Positions 1 to 10,720 of a stretch of 64,000 nucleotides of DNA are shown here, in pieces. Source of the stretch: Immersiella caudata (lineage: Eukaryota; Ascomycota; Sordariomycetes; Sordariales; Lasiosphaeriaceae); NCBI GenBank assembly GCA_030512335.1, contig JAULSU010000001.1, positions 8,370,001-8,434,000 on the forward strand, given 5' to 3'. Within the stretch, counting starts at the first letter, position 1. Every line of letters begins with the position of its first letter. The position numbers and the translations under genes are program-made. The notes under the pieces are model-generated. The model was not told the origin of the DNA and did not search any database. It was given only the letters and a program-made list of their open reading frames with translations.

Positions 1-880
1 CTGAAGTGAAAAAAACTTATTATTGCGTGTGTCTTTCCTGTTGACATGCCAACTAACCGTGATGAAAATCCTCTCAAGTGCAGTCTACAAACGCAAACAA
101 CAAGGGTAGAGTTGTAACTAATTCGCAGCACCAAGACTAAAATTTGCAAAGTGACACAGAACAGAAGTCTGCTATTATTGTGGGTCTTTACTAAAAACTG
201 TTTCTGGTGTTTCGTCAAGCCACTTGTTACAGTTAAGTTAGGCCTGTTCTCACAGTACTCACAGTCAATGCACCAACATCTCAGCGGAACCCAGATTCGC
301 ATGAGAGACGAGGTGCAAATCTCTAAGCACAAATAGCGCATAGACGGATAAATCAACCGATGGATCGAAGGTGACATTCACGTCCAGCGCGACGCCTACA
401 GAAATAGCTGGTCTTGAAATACAAAAGGTTAATCGCTAATGGAGATGGACGATACCCGTAGCCCGCATGAAGCAACCCATTCACCTGTCAAAAAATATCT
501 CGGCCGTGAAAGTGATCCAGAACCTATGGGCATCGACCAAGAGCCTAGTTTGGATTACAGCCACCCTGTGGGAAGCGATTTAAGACTGGATTATTCGGGA
601 AAGGAGAGGAGAAATCCCCACGGATACAAATCCAGGAGAGGCAGAAGCCTATTCACTGCGGCGGCTACGGCAAGAGGTCTTAGGTGGCTAAATCCAACCC
701 ATCGCGCCAAAAGGCTAGCAAGAGTAGCTTTCCTTACCTGCAGGCTCCTGGGACAGAACCCGATCAAGTGCTTTGCTATCAACTGCGAGAAGACCCTGAC
801 AAACTGGATCTCATTGCTCCGCGAGACAACCCCGCCAATTAATATCTCGAGTTCGGACCCCCGTTGGGTCGGGGCGAGAC
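1..880. other. No supported gene
   Basis: An open frame at 439-984 (+) has no recognisable motif and runs out of frame into the start of the SDR gene, so I do not call it. Otherwise I see nothing. Confidence 0.5.
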
Positions 881-1978
881 CTCGTCCTGATCACCGGTGC
901 CACGGGTCACGTCGGGTCCTGCACTCTCGTCCGCCTCCTCGGAGCTGGACACTATGTGCGGGCAGCAGTACGATCCGAGGCTAAGATCGCCGCCATCCTC
1001 GCCCGGCCAGATATCCGGGCACTGAACCCAGGGTCGCGGCTCACCTTCACCATCGTGCCCAATATCAGCACACAAGGCGCTTACGATCACGCCGTCGAAG
1101 GCGTCACACAGATCATCCACATTGCCTCTCCCCTCGCAACGGGTAACAGCGTCCCTGCCGAGCGACACAACGACTTTTTCATCGGGCCTGCCGTCCAGGG
1201 CACGCTGAACCTGCTTGAGGCGGCCAACATGGTCGGGACAGTACGAAGAGTCGTCATCACCAGCTCCATTGTCGCCCTTGTTCCCCACGACGAGATGGAG
1301 GGCAACGTCAAGCGCAGCCCGTCCAATCCCATCAGCCCCAACGACCGCATCCCCTTTGTGCCTGGGCCATACAAAGATACATTTGCCGCCTACGCTGCCT
1401 CCAAGGTCGTCTCGCTCTACCATGCCGAAGTATTCATGGCCCGTAAGCGACCAGCCTTTGACGCCGTTTACCTGCACCCCGGCTTTGTACTAGGGCGCAA
1501 CGACACGGCCCTGACGCCGGGGCAGGCAATACAGGGCACTAACTCGGTGGTGCTCGCGCTACTACTCGGGAAACGGTTCGGCCCCTACGCGGGCACGACG
1601 GTGCACGTCGAGGATGTGGCGCGGGCGCATGTCATGTCGCTCGACCCATCAGTGTGTGGCAACCAGAGCTACATCCTCAGCCAGAACTCGCGATGGAATG
1701 ATGCGTGCGAGATTACCAGGAGCTGCTTCCCTGAGGCGGTCAAGAACAAGATGCTGGTCATGGGTGGCAACGTCAAAACGACACATCTGCCGGTAGACAC
1801 GACTCTGACGGAGGAGACGTTTGGTTTCGAGTTTGCCAGCTACGAGGAGCAGGTCCGGAGCATCATCAGCCAGTACCTCGAGCTCAGGACACAAAGTAAG
1901 GCCCCGGTATACAGCGAAGGGGAGGCGAGCTTCAAGGCGCGAGAGGTGTGTCTCAGCATACCGACGAGTGCATGCTAG
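881..1978 (+). CDS. Extended SDR reductase (GRE2/aldehyde-reductase-like), start unresolved
   Basis: NAD(P)-dependent reductase of the extended short-chain dehydrogenase family, acting on a carbonyl substrate in the cytosol. The reading frame holds a Rossmann glycine motif (LITGATGHVG at 890-919), IIHIASP, a TSS motif and the active-site YAASK near 1390. The C-terminal half has the usual substrate-domain HPGFVLG and HVEDVARAH segments. Total length fits the family at about 340-365 residues. The frame is open from about 800, but no ATG lies between the last upstream stop and the Rossmann motif. The start codon is therefore lost or sits on a short upstream exon; 881 is the first clearly homologous codon, not a proven start. 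Family assignment is firm, substrate unknown. It may be a pseudogene at its 5' end. Confidence 0.7.
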   Translation, partial: LVLITGATGHVGSCTLVRLLGAGHYVRAAVRSEAKIAAILARPDIRALNPGSRLTFTIVPNISTQGAYDHAVEGVTQIIHIASPLATGNSVPAERHNDFFIGPAVQGTLNLLEAANMVGTVRRVVITSSIVALVPHDEMEGNVKRSPSNPISPNDRIPFVPGPYKDTFAAYAASKVVSLYHAEVFMARKRPAFDAVYLHPGFVLGRNDTALTPGQAIQGTNSVVLALLLGKRFGPYAGTTVHVEDVARAHVMSLDPSVCGNQSYILSQNSRWNDACEITRSCFPEAVKNKMLVMGGNVKTTHLPVDTTLTEETFGFEFASYEEQVRSIISQYLELRTQSKAPVYSEGEASFKAREVCLSIPTSAC

Positions 1979-2065
1979 GATGATGGTGCCGGGGCTGGCT
2001 TTCTAGCAACACGGTGATGATGTTCGAGATACAACACAATATCAACAATGAGGAGCAAAGCGGAG

Positions 2066-2110
2066 CCCGTCTGTTCTTCCGGAATGTGGAGCAACTTGCG
2101 CCACAACTAA
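2066..2110 (+). repeat. Short fragment of the repeat that also ends the 10 kb coiled-coil pseudogene
   Basis: About 33 bases at 2072-2104 match 10684-10716 with only four or so mismatches. Both can be read as RLFFRN followed by a QLA-type end. It is a dispersed scrap of the same mobile element. Confidence 0.55.
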
Positions 2111-4309
2111 GAACGTTAGTTCAGAGTGGGAGGAGTGGAAGTAGGTAAGAGCTGTATCTGCCGGGGGGTTTGGAGCGGGTCTGGGCGCGAGTTGAGCTCG
2201 TCATCGTCAGGTCCTTGTGACTAGCGACGCCGTGGTGTGCGCATGGCCGGCGGAGTATCGTCGCAAGGCGGGTGGGAAAGCGGGGCCATTGATACCGTGG
2301 ATTTTGTGAGGGGCAAGGAACATAGGGGTGAGCTGGTGGCGAGGTTTTGTAGGAGGGTCCACGCTGTGATTTGGAATAGGGCGTTGTGAGGACGGAAGGA
2401 GGGAGGTTGGGGTTGGTGGCGAGGGAAGTTAAAGTGGGGTGTGAAGTTTGGGTGGGAGATAGGGTTGGTGTGCTTTGTGGGTGTAGCGTGCCTGTTGTTT
2501 TGTGGGGAAGGGGGGGGGGGAGGAATCAAGGAGTTGGGGGAAATGATGAGGGAGCGAGCCGGGAAGGTAGAAATATTGGGCTTTGAGACAACACCTAGAT
2601 GAACGGTGCCTGTTATGGGAAAGAACGCGCTTGCACACGGGAGCAATATGGGCGCACGTCGGCGGGCAGTGTTCCTTGCAGCAAGGGAGGGTTCTTTTGA
2701 GACGGGTTGGCCAAAGTTTGGAGGTGGGCGGAGGCGGGAGGAGGATCCACGGCAGCCACAACCGACGCGGCTGAACCAACGCTCTGGCTCTCTTCCGATC
2801 TCACTAGCGAGGGTGTATGTACAATTCCGGAGGTAGCTCCTGACCAGTTACCTTCAAGTCTGGATGCAGTTCAAGTTCCTAGACAAGGAGGTTGCCACGG
2901 CAAGACATCTCTCATCCAACCCCGAACATAAGTGTCCTTTTAACTTGGCCGGCGTCTGTCCCCTGTCTGAGGATATGAAACTTCATGATGTTATCGCTTG
3001 GGTTTGCGTGTCCTGTCATGTTCTCCGGCGCAAATTCACGATCGGGTCAACGGTTCAGCTGCTGGACGACAAGAGCACCCGTAACATGAGTGACTCATTC
3101 CAGTCACTGCACAGGAACTATCTGGACAACTAACAGGGTCGTCGACCGGTGTCCAGAATATTTTAAGACAAGTCCACATGGAGCGGTCCCAGGCTTCAAG
3201 GTGGGGTGTTGCTAGCGGCAGTTATCGCATACCTTCCATTGCGGCCAGCTTACTGGACATCTGAGCAACCCCTCAGGAGAAGATGGTAGGTTCGACTGAT
3301 AGCCGCCGGAATAGATGGATACCAGCATCTGCGCAGCACTGATGTGTATTCTTCTCTTTTTTTTTGGGCACGGTCCACTTCTGGCAATGGACATGAAATA
3401 ATATTGACTCGAACCCCGCCCCCGGGGCGCCATCACGGAAGCCCTATCCAGAAAAAGGGACAGGTGCAGCACGGAATATGCAGTGGCGCAGTCCAAACTG
3501 TAAACGATCATGCATCATCACTTTCTCAAGCCAAGCCAAAGGACGAGAGAGTCACTTTCCTTTTCTTATCGATTTGCGGGGTGGCGATTTTCTTCTATCT
3601 GGCAGGCGCCCTGGCACCGGGCGCATACAATTGGTGGTTTGGTGGGAGGTTTTGGGGCTGCCAGGATCGTCTGCTCCACTTGTCGATGAGGAACGATGAC
3701 GACCCTGCTTCCCCGCATTCACGGGTCCCAAACCAACCAGCAAATGTGGGGTTACTGACAAGAATTGACCCTATACTACCTCTCTCTTTTCATCTTTTTC
3801 ATATCTTGGCACAGGAAGGGTGTGGGAGGACATGTTGCATTATAGCGTTAAGTCAACTCCAGCAACTGCGTGTTGTTTCGTTGACGTTCCAACCACTCCC
3901 GTACCATTAGAAGATGAGGCGGCGACAGGCGGCTTAGTTAAAAGATCAAACTCAGGAGATTCATCGTCATGACAATATCAAGTATCCATAACATGCAGTG
4001 CGCTGCGGCTGAGAGAGCTGTTAACTTAAAAAGGGTAGCATCAGGCACCCCGCACAACGGAGGGAGAAAAGCTGCAACAAAGAAAAGAAACAATTAGCTA
4101 CGCCATGTCGTGCACATCCCATATTCTTTCCTAACCTCTGGAATTCGATTTGTGATGTCATATGGGATCTTCTATGCATCAACGCTCGCAAGCTATCCTT
4201 GTCAGAAGAGGCCAACTCTGGCCTTCCTCTAGGACTACTATGGCTGCATCCGAAGAAACTAAGTAGAAGCACCTGCCTTGGACATTTGAAACATTCTGCT
4301 TTTTCTATT
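2111..4309. other. No supported gene
   Basis: Several open frames exist on both strands, but they are low-complexity or lack any recognisable domain. A run of 11 G lies at 2510-2520. I see no structured element. Confidence 0.45.
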
Positions 4310-4750
4310 CAGACAGGTTGCTGATGTTGAGCTGCATGATTTGTATCTGTTGAGGTGACTAACCGAGCAGCCGTTCCACGGTCAGTAAGGTCAAGTTCTG
4401 CTATGTAGAAGATCAGCGGTGTCCCTCTCGATTCAGTTTGCAAGATCTTCCGAAGAACTTTGTGGGCGCGTGTCTGGTGTTTTCGGAGGGTGCGACTCGC
4501 GCGGGAGGCAATCATGGTTCTAGAGGACCTGGCAATTTCCTATGGCTTCTTCCCAACAAAACACCCTCCCTACACGCATCCTCAAGAACGTCTCAAAGTC
4601 TCTCTCAAAGAAGTCCACGTGGTTATGACGGTGCTGCTTTATGTGTGTTTTGATCTCCGCAAAGAGCTCCTCGATCAGGTCCATGTCTGGCGAGGAGGGC
4701 GCCAGTTGAAGTAGTCGATCGCATCTCAGCAACCTAGTTTCAATGATCAT
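4310..4750 (-). pseudogene. Tc1/mariner-type transposase remnant (C-terminal part)
   Basis: The minus frame from 4750 contains LLQLAPSSPDMDLIEELF followed by AEIKTHIK. This is the block around the third catalytic acidic residue of DDE transposases of the Tc1/mariner superfamily, usually written PxYSPDLNPIEExF. Only this C-terminal block is legible; the frame stops near 4520 and basic residues continue in another frame to about 4310. No intact N-terminal DNA-binding half or first two catalytic Asp residues are visible. Substitutions within the SPDLNP block (SPDMDL) also point to decay. It cannot encode an active enzyme. No terminal inverted repeats were found by eye. Confidence 0.6.
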
Positions 4751-4828
4751 TCAAACACCTCTCTTCCGCTTCACCCCTACGCCTTCCTCCGAGTTCTCTT
4801 TTCCCTTGGCTCGAGCAAACAGAGTACT

Positions 4829-5180
4829 TTGATGACATGTGTCAGAAACACTGCACAATGGAAAACTGTGGTTGCAACTGCTTGATTGAAATGCCTGTTG
4901 GCTCTCTGGCGGAGCCAGAGAGCTCCTTATTATAGGACTGCGTGGTGGCAATAGTGGTGGCAAATTCTAGCTCCCCTGAGCTCTATTCAGCTCGGCAGGT
5001 CACATCCGTCGCCTTCGCGTTCTGGCCTCTGGCTAGACCCCGTTAATCTGACAACATGCTCCACTTTAATGACATGCTTCATTTAATCACATGCTTCATT
5101 TGATGACATGCTGTTGTGAGAAACACTGCACACTGGAATCTGTGGAATTGAGGGGGTTGTAATTGCTTGATTGAATTGCT
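4829..5180. repeat. Direct repeat pair plus a three-copy 17-mer tandem
   Basis: Segments 4829-4900 and 5098-5178 share the order TTTGATGACATG, GAAACACTGCACA, a TGTGG block and CTGCTTGATTGAA. Between them, 5055-5115 holds three near copies of TTTAATGACATGCTTCA. They sit next to the transposase relic and may be its decayed ends. Confidence 0.55.
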
Positions 5181-5726
5181 CCATTTCTACCGTGAGAGAG
5201 CGAGAAGGCAGCCAATGAGGCAATGTGGAACTGTGAATTATTAGTCGCGCGACCAAAAGTCACCCCGTTTCCAATGATCCAGGGTGCTGAAGATCCTTGG
5301 AGACTACCTGCGCTGACAGGTCAAGTTCCCGTCAATGGAATGAAGCTAACAAGTTGGGGTGCCGAGAGACGGTCATCGCGATATCCACGGCTTCGGATCA
5401 GAACCCTGAATATGTTATCCAACAACTGCGACGTGGGCGTACCAGCGACCCTCGAAAAGATCTAGCTCGCCTGGTCAGCCCAAAACGTCATTGCAGGGTC
5501 GAAGAAGAATCGACCCCCACGCGCCTGCACTCCCTGTTGGTCGCAGACGGCACATGGACCACTACCAATGCCTTGGGAGCATGCAATCCACCACGCCAAA
5601 TTGTGCGATGTGACGGCTCGGTATATCACGAACCTGCCTCCAGCCTTCCGTCCCGCCCCTCCTCGCAATGGTTTGTTTCGTCCTGATGGCGAGGACTACT
5701 GTGCCGACGACGAAACCAACACCATC

Positions 5727-6960
5727 ATGTCGATAATCACGGCTCTAGCAAACATTTTGCACCCCCGAGGGGAGGTGGCCCTCACGAATGAGCAGCGCAT
5801 CACCCTGGCAGCCGTCACACGCGTTGCCTCCGCCCTCTCGGCGATCGGCGTCATCACCATCATTACCACTTTCAGCTTGTCGCGCCACTTCCGTAACCCT
5901 ATGCACCGTCTGATCTTCATTAACGCCTTCTACAACGCCTTCGACGTTGTCTGCACCATGATCTCGGTCAGCGGCTACAGTGGGGGCAACAAGTCTGCCC
6001 TGTACCAATTTCAGGGCTTCTTGAACCAGATGTGAGCGTTATTGCGCCACGGTATCCGCTGGTCGGCAGCTAACAGACCTGGCCTGCAGGTTCCCGGTTG
6101 CAGATGTACTCTGGACGCTTTTCATGGCCATCGATGTGTACCTCATCGTCTTCCGTTGTTACGAGACACTGGCAGTGAGGAGGTTGGAGTGGAAGTATAT
6201 GATCGGTATTACCACATTTACTTTTATCCCGGCCTTCATCATGCTCTTCATCGACACCCTAGATAAAGGCCCTATGTGTGGAAGTGTGACGGTACTGTAG
6301 CTATTCTAAGGTATCCCCGACACCACCCTAGACTAATACACGCAGTTCTGGTGCGCCATTGCCCCAAAATGGGTCCTCTTCCCCATCGTCATCTACTACG
6401 TCCCCATCTGGTCCTCCATCCTCATCACCATGGTCCTCTACATCCTCGTCGGCATGGAGATCGCCAGGCGGCGTATGGCCCACGACACCGCCATGTCCTC
6501 GATAGACGACTCCTATAGCAACTGCGACGATTTCGACACCCAGCTCTCACCTCGACACATCTCGACGTCCTACTCGGCCGATGAGTCCCTCGTCTCCGTC
6601 TCCCGTCTTAACCCCCCGAAGCGCTCCTCCCTCTCATTCCGCCAGTACGTCCTCATGTCGCTGTTCTTCTTCCTGCTCTCTGTCTGGGTGGCGCCGTCGA
6701 CAAACCGAGTCGCCGCTTTCATCGACCCATCCTTTGGCTCGTACCCACTTCTACTCGCCGTCGGCATTAGCGGTTCCCTGCGGGGTTTCTGGAATGGCCT
6801 GGTCTTTATCACTGTCGGTCTCAAGTCTTGGAGGAGAAGGAATGAAGAGGAGTGCGCCATGCACCTATCACGGGACATGCGGGATGATGATGCCTCGGGG
6901 ACCAACGCCAGCACCCACTCGGCCACGCAAGCCCCGGCACGTTCAATTCCTGACATTTGA
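5727..6960 (+). CDS. Seven-transmembrane GPCR, cAMP-receptor-like/Git3-like
   Basis: Plasma-membrane G-protein-coupled receptor expected to signal through a fungal G alpha protein to cAMP. Three exons (5727-6031, 6090-6291, 6346-6960) join in phase to 373 residues; introns of 58 and 54 bp have GTGAGC and GTACTG donors, CTAAC/CTAAT branch points and CAG acceptors. Seven hydrophobic helices are visible: two in exon 1, two in exon 2 (from FPVADVLWTLF), and three in exon 3, with a long Ser-rich third cytoplasmic loop before the sixth. The last block (SLRGFWNGLVF) matches the end of fungal cAMP-receptor-like and glucose-sensor GPCRs. An in-frame ATG at 5568 would add 53 hydrophilic residues; I prefer 5727. 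The ligand is unknown. Confidence 0.8.
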
Positions 6961-6974
6961 ACCGTACTGACAAA

Positions 6975-7800
6975 GGCCTCATTTTGATGCAGAACAACTG
7001 GCTGAGGACCGCTTCCCCGTTAACCACCATCGTCCGTGTCCTGCGTAGCTCCAGTGCTGCTTGGCCCAGCGTCCTGCCTTGCTGCACCTTGTAATCTGTG
7101 CAGGCGAACGAGGCCACACACGGCAGACCCCGCCGAACCACGGGGTTCTGTTGCCAGGGCCGTTTTTTCTGGTACCCTATCTTCATGCTCACCGGTGTCG
7201 GCAGGATGGCGCCAGCCGGCATAGCCACAAAGTGGAGGTCCCTCGTGGTCTCTGACGCCAGCAGGACCCCTGCCGGGGGGCCGAAGTGGAAAATGGTATC
7301 GGCGCTGACGCGGTGACCAGGGTGCGCTTTGTCTAGGATGACGTCAAGGGCTGTGTAGTCGGCGCCGTTGCCTAGCTTCAGCCCCTGGTGGGTGTTCTGA
7401 TTCACAACGACAGGCATGCCGGGGGAAGAACATAAAGATGGCGGGCACGGGGATTGCACTGTCGTCTCCCTGACTCAAGATCATCAGGGCCTCCTCTTCG
7501 GTTGGCTGGCCATCTTTCCAGTTGTGATCCGAGATAAAGATCCGAAGGAGGCCGTGCTGTTATTTTTGGAATGACAGGGCCGCCTCAACGTTCAAGTTCC
7601 AGCGGTTTCTGTTCAGCGGCGTCACCACCGTGATGCCCAACTCCCACAGGATCCGCTCACCCTCCTCAAAGTCCACGGGCGAGCGACCGAGCAAGCGATG
7701 TGCGTGATTGAACATGCCGTGATAGTGATGGTGATGGTGATGGTGGTGGTTTGGAAGGCTGGGGTTGGAGGTGGTGGCCAGGGCTAGAGATATGCCAACC
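6975..7800 (-). pseudogene. PIF1/Helitron-type helicase remnant
   Basis: Read on the minus strand from about 7700 to 6990, frames shift twice but keep helicase order: RILWELGITVVTPLNRNRW, then GQPTEEEALMILSQGDDS, then GMPVVVNQNTHQGLK, HFGPPAGVLLASE and FACTDYKVQ(Q)GRTL. This is the C-terminal half of a superfamily-1 PIF1-like helicase of the kind carried by fungal Helitrons. The frameshift in the middle falls in a C5 run. An extra Gln splits the KVQGRTL motif. No Walker A part is present. The C-terminal piece is partly identical in inverted orientation to 10712-10995. Helitron origin is inference; helicase identity is fairly clear. Confidence 0.65.
7719..7750. repeat. GTGATG microsatellite
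   Basis: A hexamer-like (GTGATG)n run inside the helicase relic; on the minus strand it would read as a His run. Confidence 0.7.
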
Positions 7801-7861
7801 AAATCCAGCCCCTAAAACTCCAGCCAATCAGGGCGCCCCTTCGGCCAGATGGTCCGTGCGG

Positions 7862-7938
7862 ACAACAGTTGCGTCGATTCCCAACAGTTGCGGCTGTTCA
7901 CAACACTTCCAACAGTTGCGGCCGTTTCCAGCAGTTGA
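7862..7938. promoter_or_regulatory. Four spaced CAGTTG elements upstream of the HET gene
   Basis: CAACAGTTGC occurs at 7863, 7882 and 7910, and CAGTTG at 7932. CAGTTG/AACNG is the core recognised by Myb-type factors in general. It lies about 400 bp upstream of the HET start; a regulatory role is inference. Confidence 0.35.
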
Positions 7939-8320
7939 TATATACCAACAATGATGATTATTTCAACCGTTTTGAAACTGTTCAAGGAGACCCCCATAGC
8001 CCGATAATGTAAGAATCCGAGCCTGAGACTCTTCACTTCCACAGCAGATGAGACAATAGAAGCTGTCAACCTGCATTTGTGGCGTAACGCAGAAGTGGGG
8101 TGAGCAGCAATGGTGAACTGATGGTGGTGTGACCACCGGACGTGTCCACGATCAACCCTGAGAAATGCGCACCTATATCACACTAGTATTTATTAAGGAC
8201 CCCCTGACTTGACTCTTCGCTTTGAAGTTTGACTCGTCCTGGCAATCAATGAACCCTTCACAGACTCCTTAGGTTCACTTCCCACAGACACCCAGCTCTC
8301 GGATACGTAAGACGTTCACC

Positions 8321-9619
8321 ATGCCCCAGGCACGCGGCAGCCCCCCATTTGCGTACACGCAAAAAGCCCGCGCGGACCAAATTTGTCTCCTGGAGCCCGT
8401 ATATTCCGCCAGCCGCAGACCTCAGTTCAAAATCGGCTACTTTTTACGGATCGAAGCCCCTCCATACACGGCCGTGTCACACACATGGAGCCACGGAGCT
8501 AAGGACGGCGAAGTGCTGCTGGATGACAATTCAGGCTGGTTGAAGGTCTTCAAAGTCCCGTTGGATCTCTTACATTGCCTCAAGCACCTGACAAAAGATA
8601 ACAAGAGAAAATGCGACATAACGAAGGGTCCGAATGGGCAAAGCAGCTATCGGCTAAATTCGTCAACATGGACGCATATATGGGTTGACTCTATTTGTAT
8701 TAACCAAGACGACACTGTCGAGAAGACTGTCCAGGTTGGTCGCATGGATCGGACCTACATGGAAGCGGAAAGCGTATCGGTCTGGTTGGGAGGCATCCGT
8801 TGCCTGTCTTCATGGGAAGAGGAGATAGAATCTCTTCTTAAACATCGTTACTGGAGCAGGACCTGGGTCATCCAGGAATTTCTTCTCGGAAAGAACATCA
8901 CACTGCATTGCGGTCAGTTTTATTATCCAGAGGACTGCATCGACCTTGAATCCTTCATTGATCTCGCACCCGATAGCAGCACCAATACGGCAGGTACGGA
9001 TACATTCAGCTTTGCATATTCGCTTCTCAAGGCCAAGATGAACCGCATCGAGCAGCAGCCGCTGTCTGTGCTCATGGAGCGTCATCAACACTCCATGTGC
9101 GATCATCCGCGCGACAAAGTCTTCTCGTTGTTGAGCCTGATGCCGCCACTCGAGCGAGGACTTATTCAAAGATTCTTGCCCGACTACAAGCTTCCCGTGG
9201 AGATGGTGATAATTCTCACACTTCTCCACCTCGTGCACTGCGAGTCGCAGACACTCGAACAGGCCTGCGAGAAAGTCTTCTTGGCATTTGGCATCAGAGA
9301 TCCGAAGCAACAGCGCCCTCTGAGTCAGGTAGCCGCCACCCCTTGGCTCGGGGCATGGTATCTGGAAAACACCACAAGAAGGGATAAGATGCTGTACAAA
9401 TTCCTGTGGAAGAGACTGAGGCCAAGAGAGTCGTTTGAGGAGGGCCAACAGAGATTCCCGCACTGCAGTTACACGAACAGGGAAAGGGAGCAGGATGAGG
9501 CGGTAGCGAAGGATCAGAAGAGACAGGTACAAATTTATCGATGGAAGGAAAATGCCAAGATCGGGGGAATCGCTGCTGGTGGCATTGCGGCTGTTGGATG
9601 GTGGTTCGGCTTGTGGTAA
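8321..9619 (+). CDS. HET-domain protein with C-terminal glycine-zipper membrane segment
   Basis: Heterokaryon-incompatibility (HET) domain protein, a class that triggers cell death after non-self recognition. Single exon, 432 residues, ACC-ATG start. HET signatures run in order: AVSHTW (residues 51-56), WVDSICINQ (121-129), RYWSRTWVIQEF (176-187) and DHPRDKVFSLLSL near 260. The C-terminus is unusual: after a charged linker, the last 20 residues (413-432) read KIGGIAAGGIAAVGWW plus FGLW, a small-residue GxxxG zipper long enough to enter a membrane. No NACHT or repeat domain follows. The gene lies between two outward-facing helicase relics, suggesting it was carried or trapped among mobile DNA. 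HET identity is firm; membrane targeting is inference. Confidence 0.85.
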   Translation: MPQARGSPPFAYTQKARADQICLLEPVYSASRRPQFKIGYFLRIEAPPYTAVSHTWSHGAKDGEVLLDDNSGWLKVFKVPLDLLHCLKHLTKDNKRKCDITKGPNGQSSYRLNSSTWTHIWVDSICINQDDTVEKTVQVGRMDRTYMEAESVSVWLGGIRCLSSWEEEIESLLKHRYWSRTWVIQEFLLGKNITLHCGQFYYPEDCIDLESFIDLAPDSSTNTAGTDTFSFAYSLLKAKMNRIEQQPLSVLMERHQHSMCDHPRDKVFSLLSLMPPLERGLIQRFLPDYKLPVEMVIILTLLHLVHCESQTLEQACEKVFLAFGIRDPKQQRPLSQVAATPWLGAWYLENTTRRDKMLYKFLWKRLRPRESFEEGQQRFPHCSYTNREREQDEAVAKDQKRQVQIYRWKENAKIGGIAAGGIAAVGWWFGLW

Positions 9620-9957
9620 AATCGTAGTATCTGATGGGCAGGTTACGACGAGGTGGAGAGACAGCAACACCGTGGATATATTCTATCTAACACAAGTAGT
9701 AATCAACTCATGTTGTGGTGGAAGTATAATGAAGCTATGTGGATGTGTCACGACCCAAGTCATGACCTCAAGGAGGGAGCACGGGCTAGGAGAGGCTGTG
9801 CCCGACCAATCATTGGGCTAGGGGTGACTGCCACCGACAATACCACCGACCTATCCGAAACTAAGGCCTAATCAGCCGCCCACTGCCCGGTCCATCTTCG
9901 GGACTTCTGAGCAAACAAATATTGTCGAGCCAACTTCCGAACACGCAGGATGAGAAA
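9620..9957. other. No supported gene
   Basis: Spacer between the HET stop and the coiled-coil relic; nothing recognised. Confidence 0.5.
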
Positions 9958-10720
9958 TAGAGGCGGTCACAAAGCGTGCGGAAGAGACAGAGCGGCATGT
10001 AGCGGAACTAAAGCAGCGGGTACTATCAGCGATCAAGCGGGCTATAAAGTCTGAACAGCGAGTTCTGACAGCCGAGTGGGAAAAGGGGCGGGCGGCCTTA
10101 CGTACCGAAGAGGCAGAACGGAAGGCGAATATAGTAAGAGAGGAGGCCGATAAGACATGTAGCGAAGGATATAGTAGAGAAAGCAAGGTTTGAGCAGGTG
10201 GAGCAATTTTAGAAGACCTTAGTATCGGTGAAGTAATTGAGTGTTTAGAAAGCATAAGAGATATTGGTGATAACCGCCCGTATGGAAGTGGCAGAGAGAA
10301 ATAGCGTGGAGATGGAGAAGTGGGCTTAGTAACGCGTTTACGAGGCAGTGGCAGTCAAGGTGGTGGCACTTGAACACACTGAAGCAGCACGGTGAGAAAA
10401 GGATATGGCGGCCGAATATGTTGCGGAGGCAGAGCAATATAAAGCATTGTTCGAGGACCGAGCTCAAAAAGCAGAGTAGGACATGAAAGAGGCTGTTGAG
10501 TTAGTGAAAGACTTGGTATACTATGCTTAAAAAGTGGAGCGAGACCTAATAGTGGAGGTTAAACGGGCCCGAGATGTAGAGAAAGAGCTTTTAGGGTAGC
10601 TTCAGCTGGATCGTAACAGAAGCCGCCGAAACCACACCGCTGAGATACGCCCAGGTGTAACCTTAAAGAACTAGGCGAAGAGCGTCTGTTCTTTCGGAAC
10701 ATGGACCAACTTGCGTGATG
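9958..10720 (+). pseudogene. RIP-scarred coiled-coil protein pseudogene
   Basis: From 9960 the plus strand reads a heptad-like Glu/Lys/Arg/Ala-rich helix (for example EETERHVAELKQRVL) to a first break near 10192. From 10273 a second frame runs to about 10590 with the same composition, such as EYVAEAEQYKALFEDRAQK. That second stretch is interrupted by TAG, TAA, TGA, TAG, TAA and TAG. Every one is one C-to-T change from CAG, CAA or CGA, the expected Gln or Arg of a coiled coil, and most lie in a CpA context. It ends in RLFFRNMDQLA. The family is unknown to me; it is probably part of a mobile element, since its last 33 bases recur near 2072. It cannot be expressed as one protein. Confidence 0.65.

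Noticed and set aside
439..984. 181-codon plus-strand ORF
   Set aside because: Overlaps the SDR coding region in another frame and has no recognisable motif; composition is Arg-rich, typical of a shadow frame.
2221..2836. Several overlapping ORFs on both strands
   Set aside because: Low-complexity Pro/Gly-rich frames caused by G- and C-rich sequence; none has a domain.
3344..3910. 188-codon plus ORF with a hydrophobic stretch
   Set aside because: No family-like sequence, odd composition and no start or intron context; likely chance.
7560..7802. Minus ORF with a His run as a separate gene
   Set aside because: Its C-terminal part is plainly helicase sequence continuous with 6975-7560; the His run is the GTGATG microsatellite.
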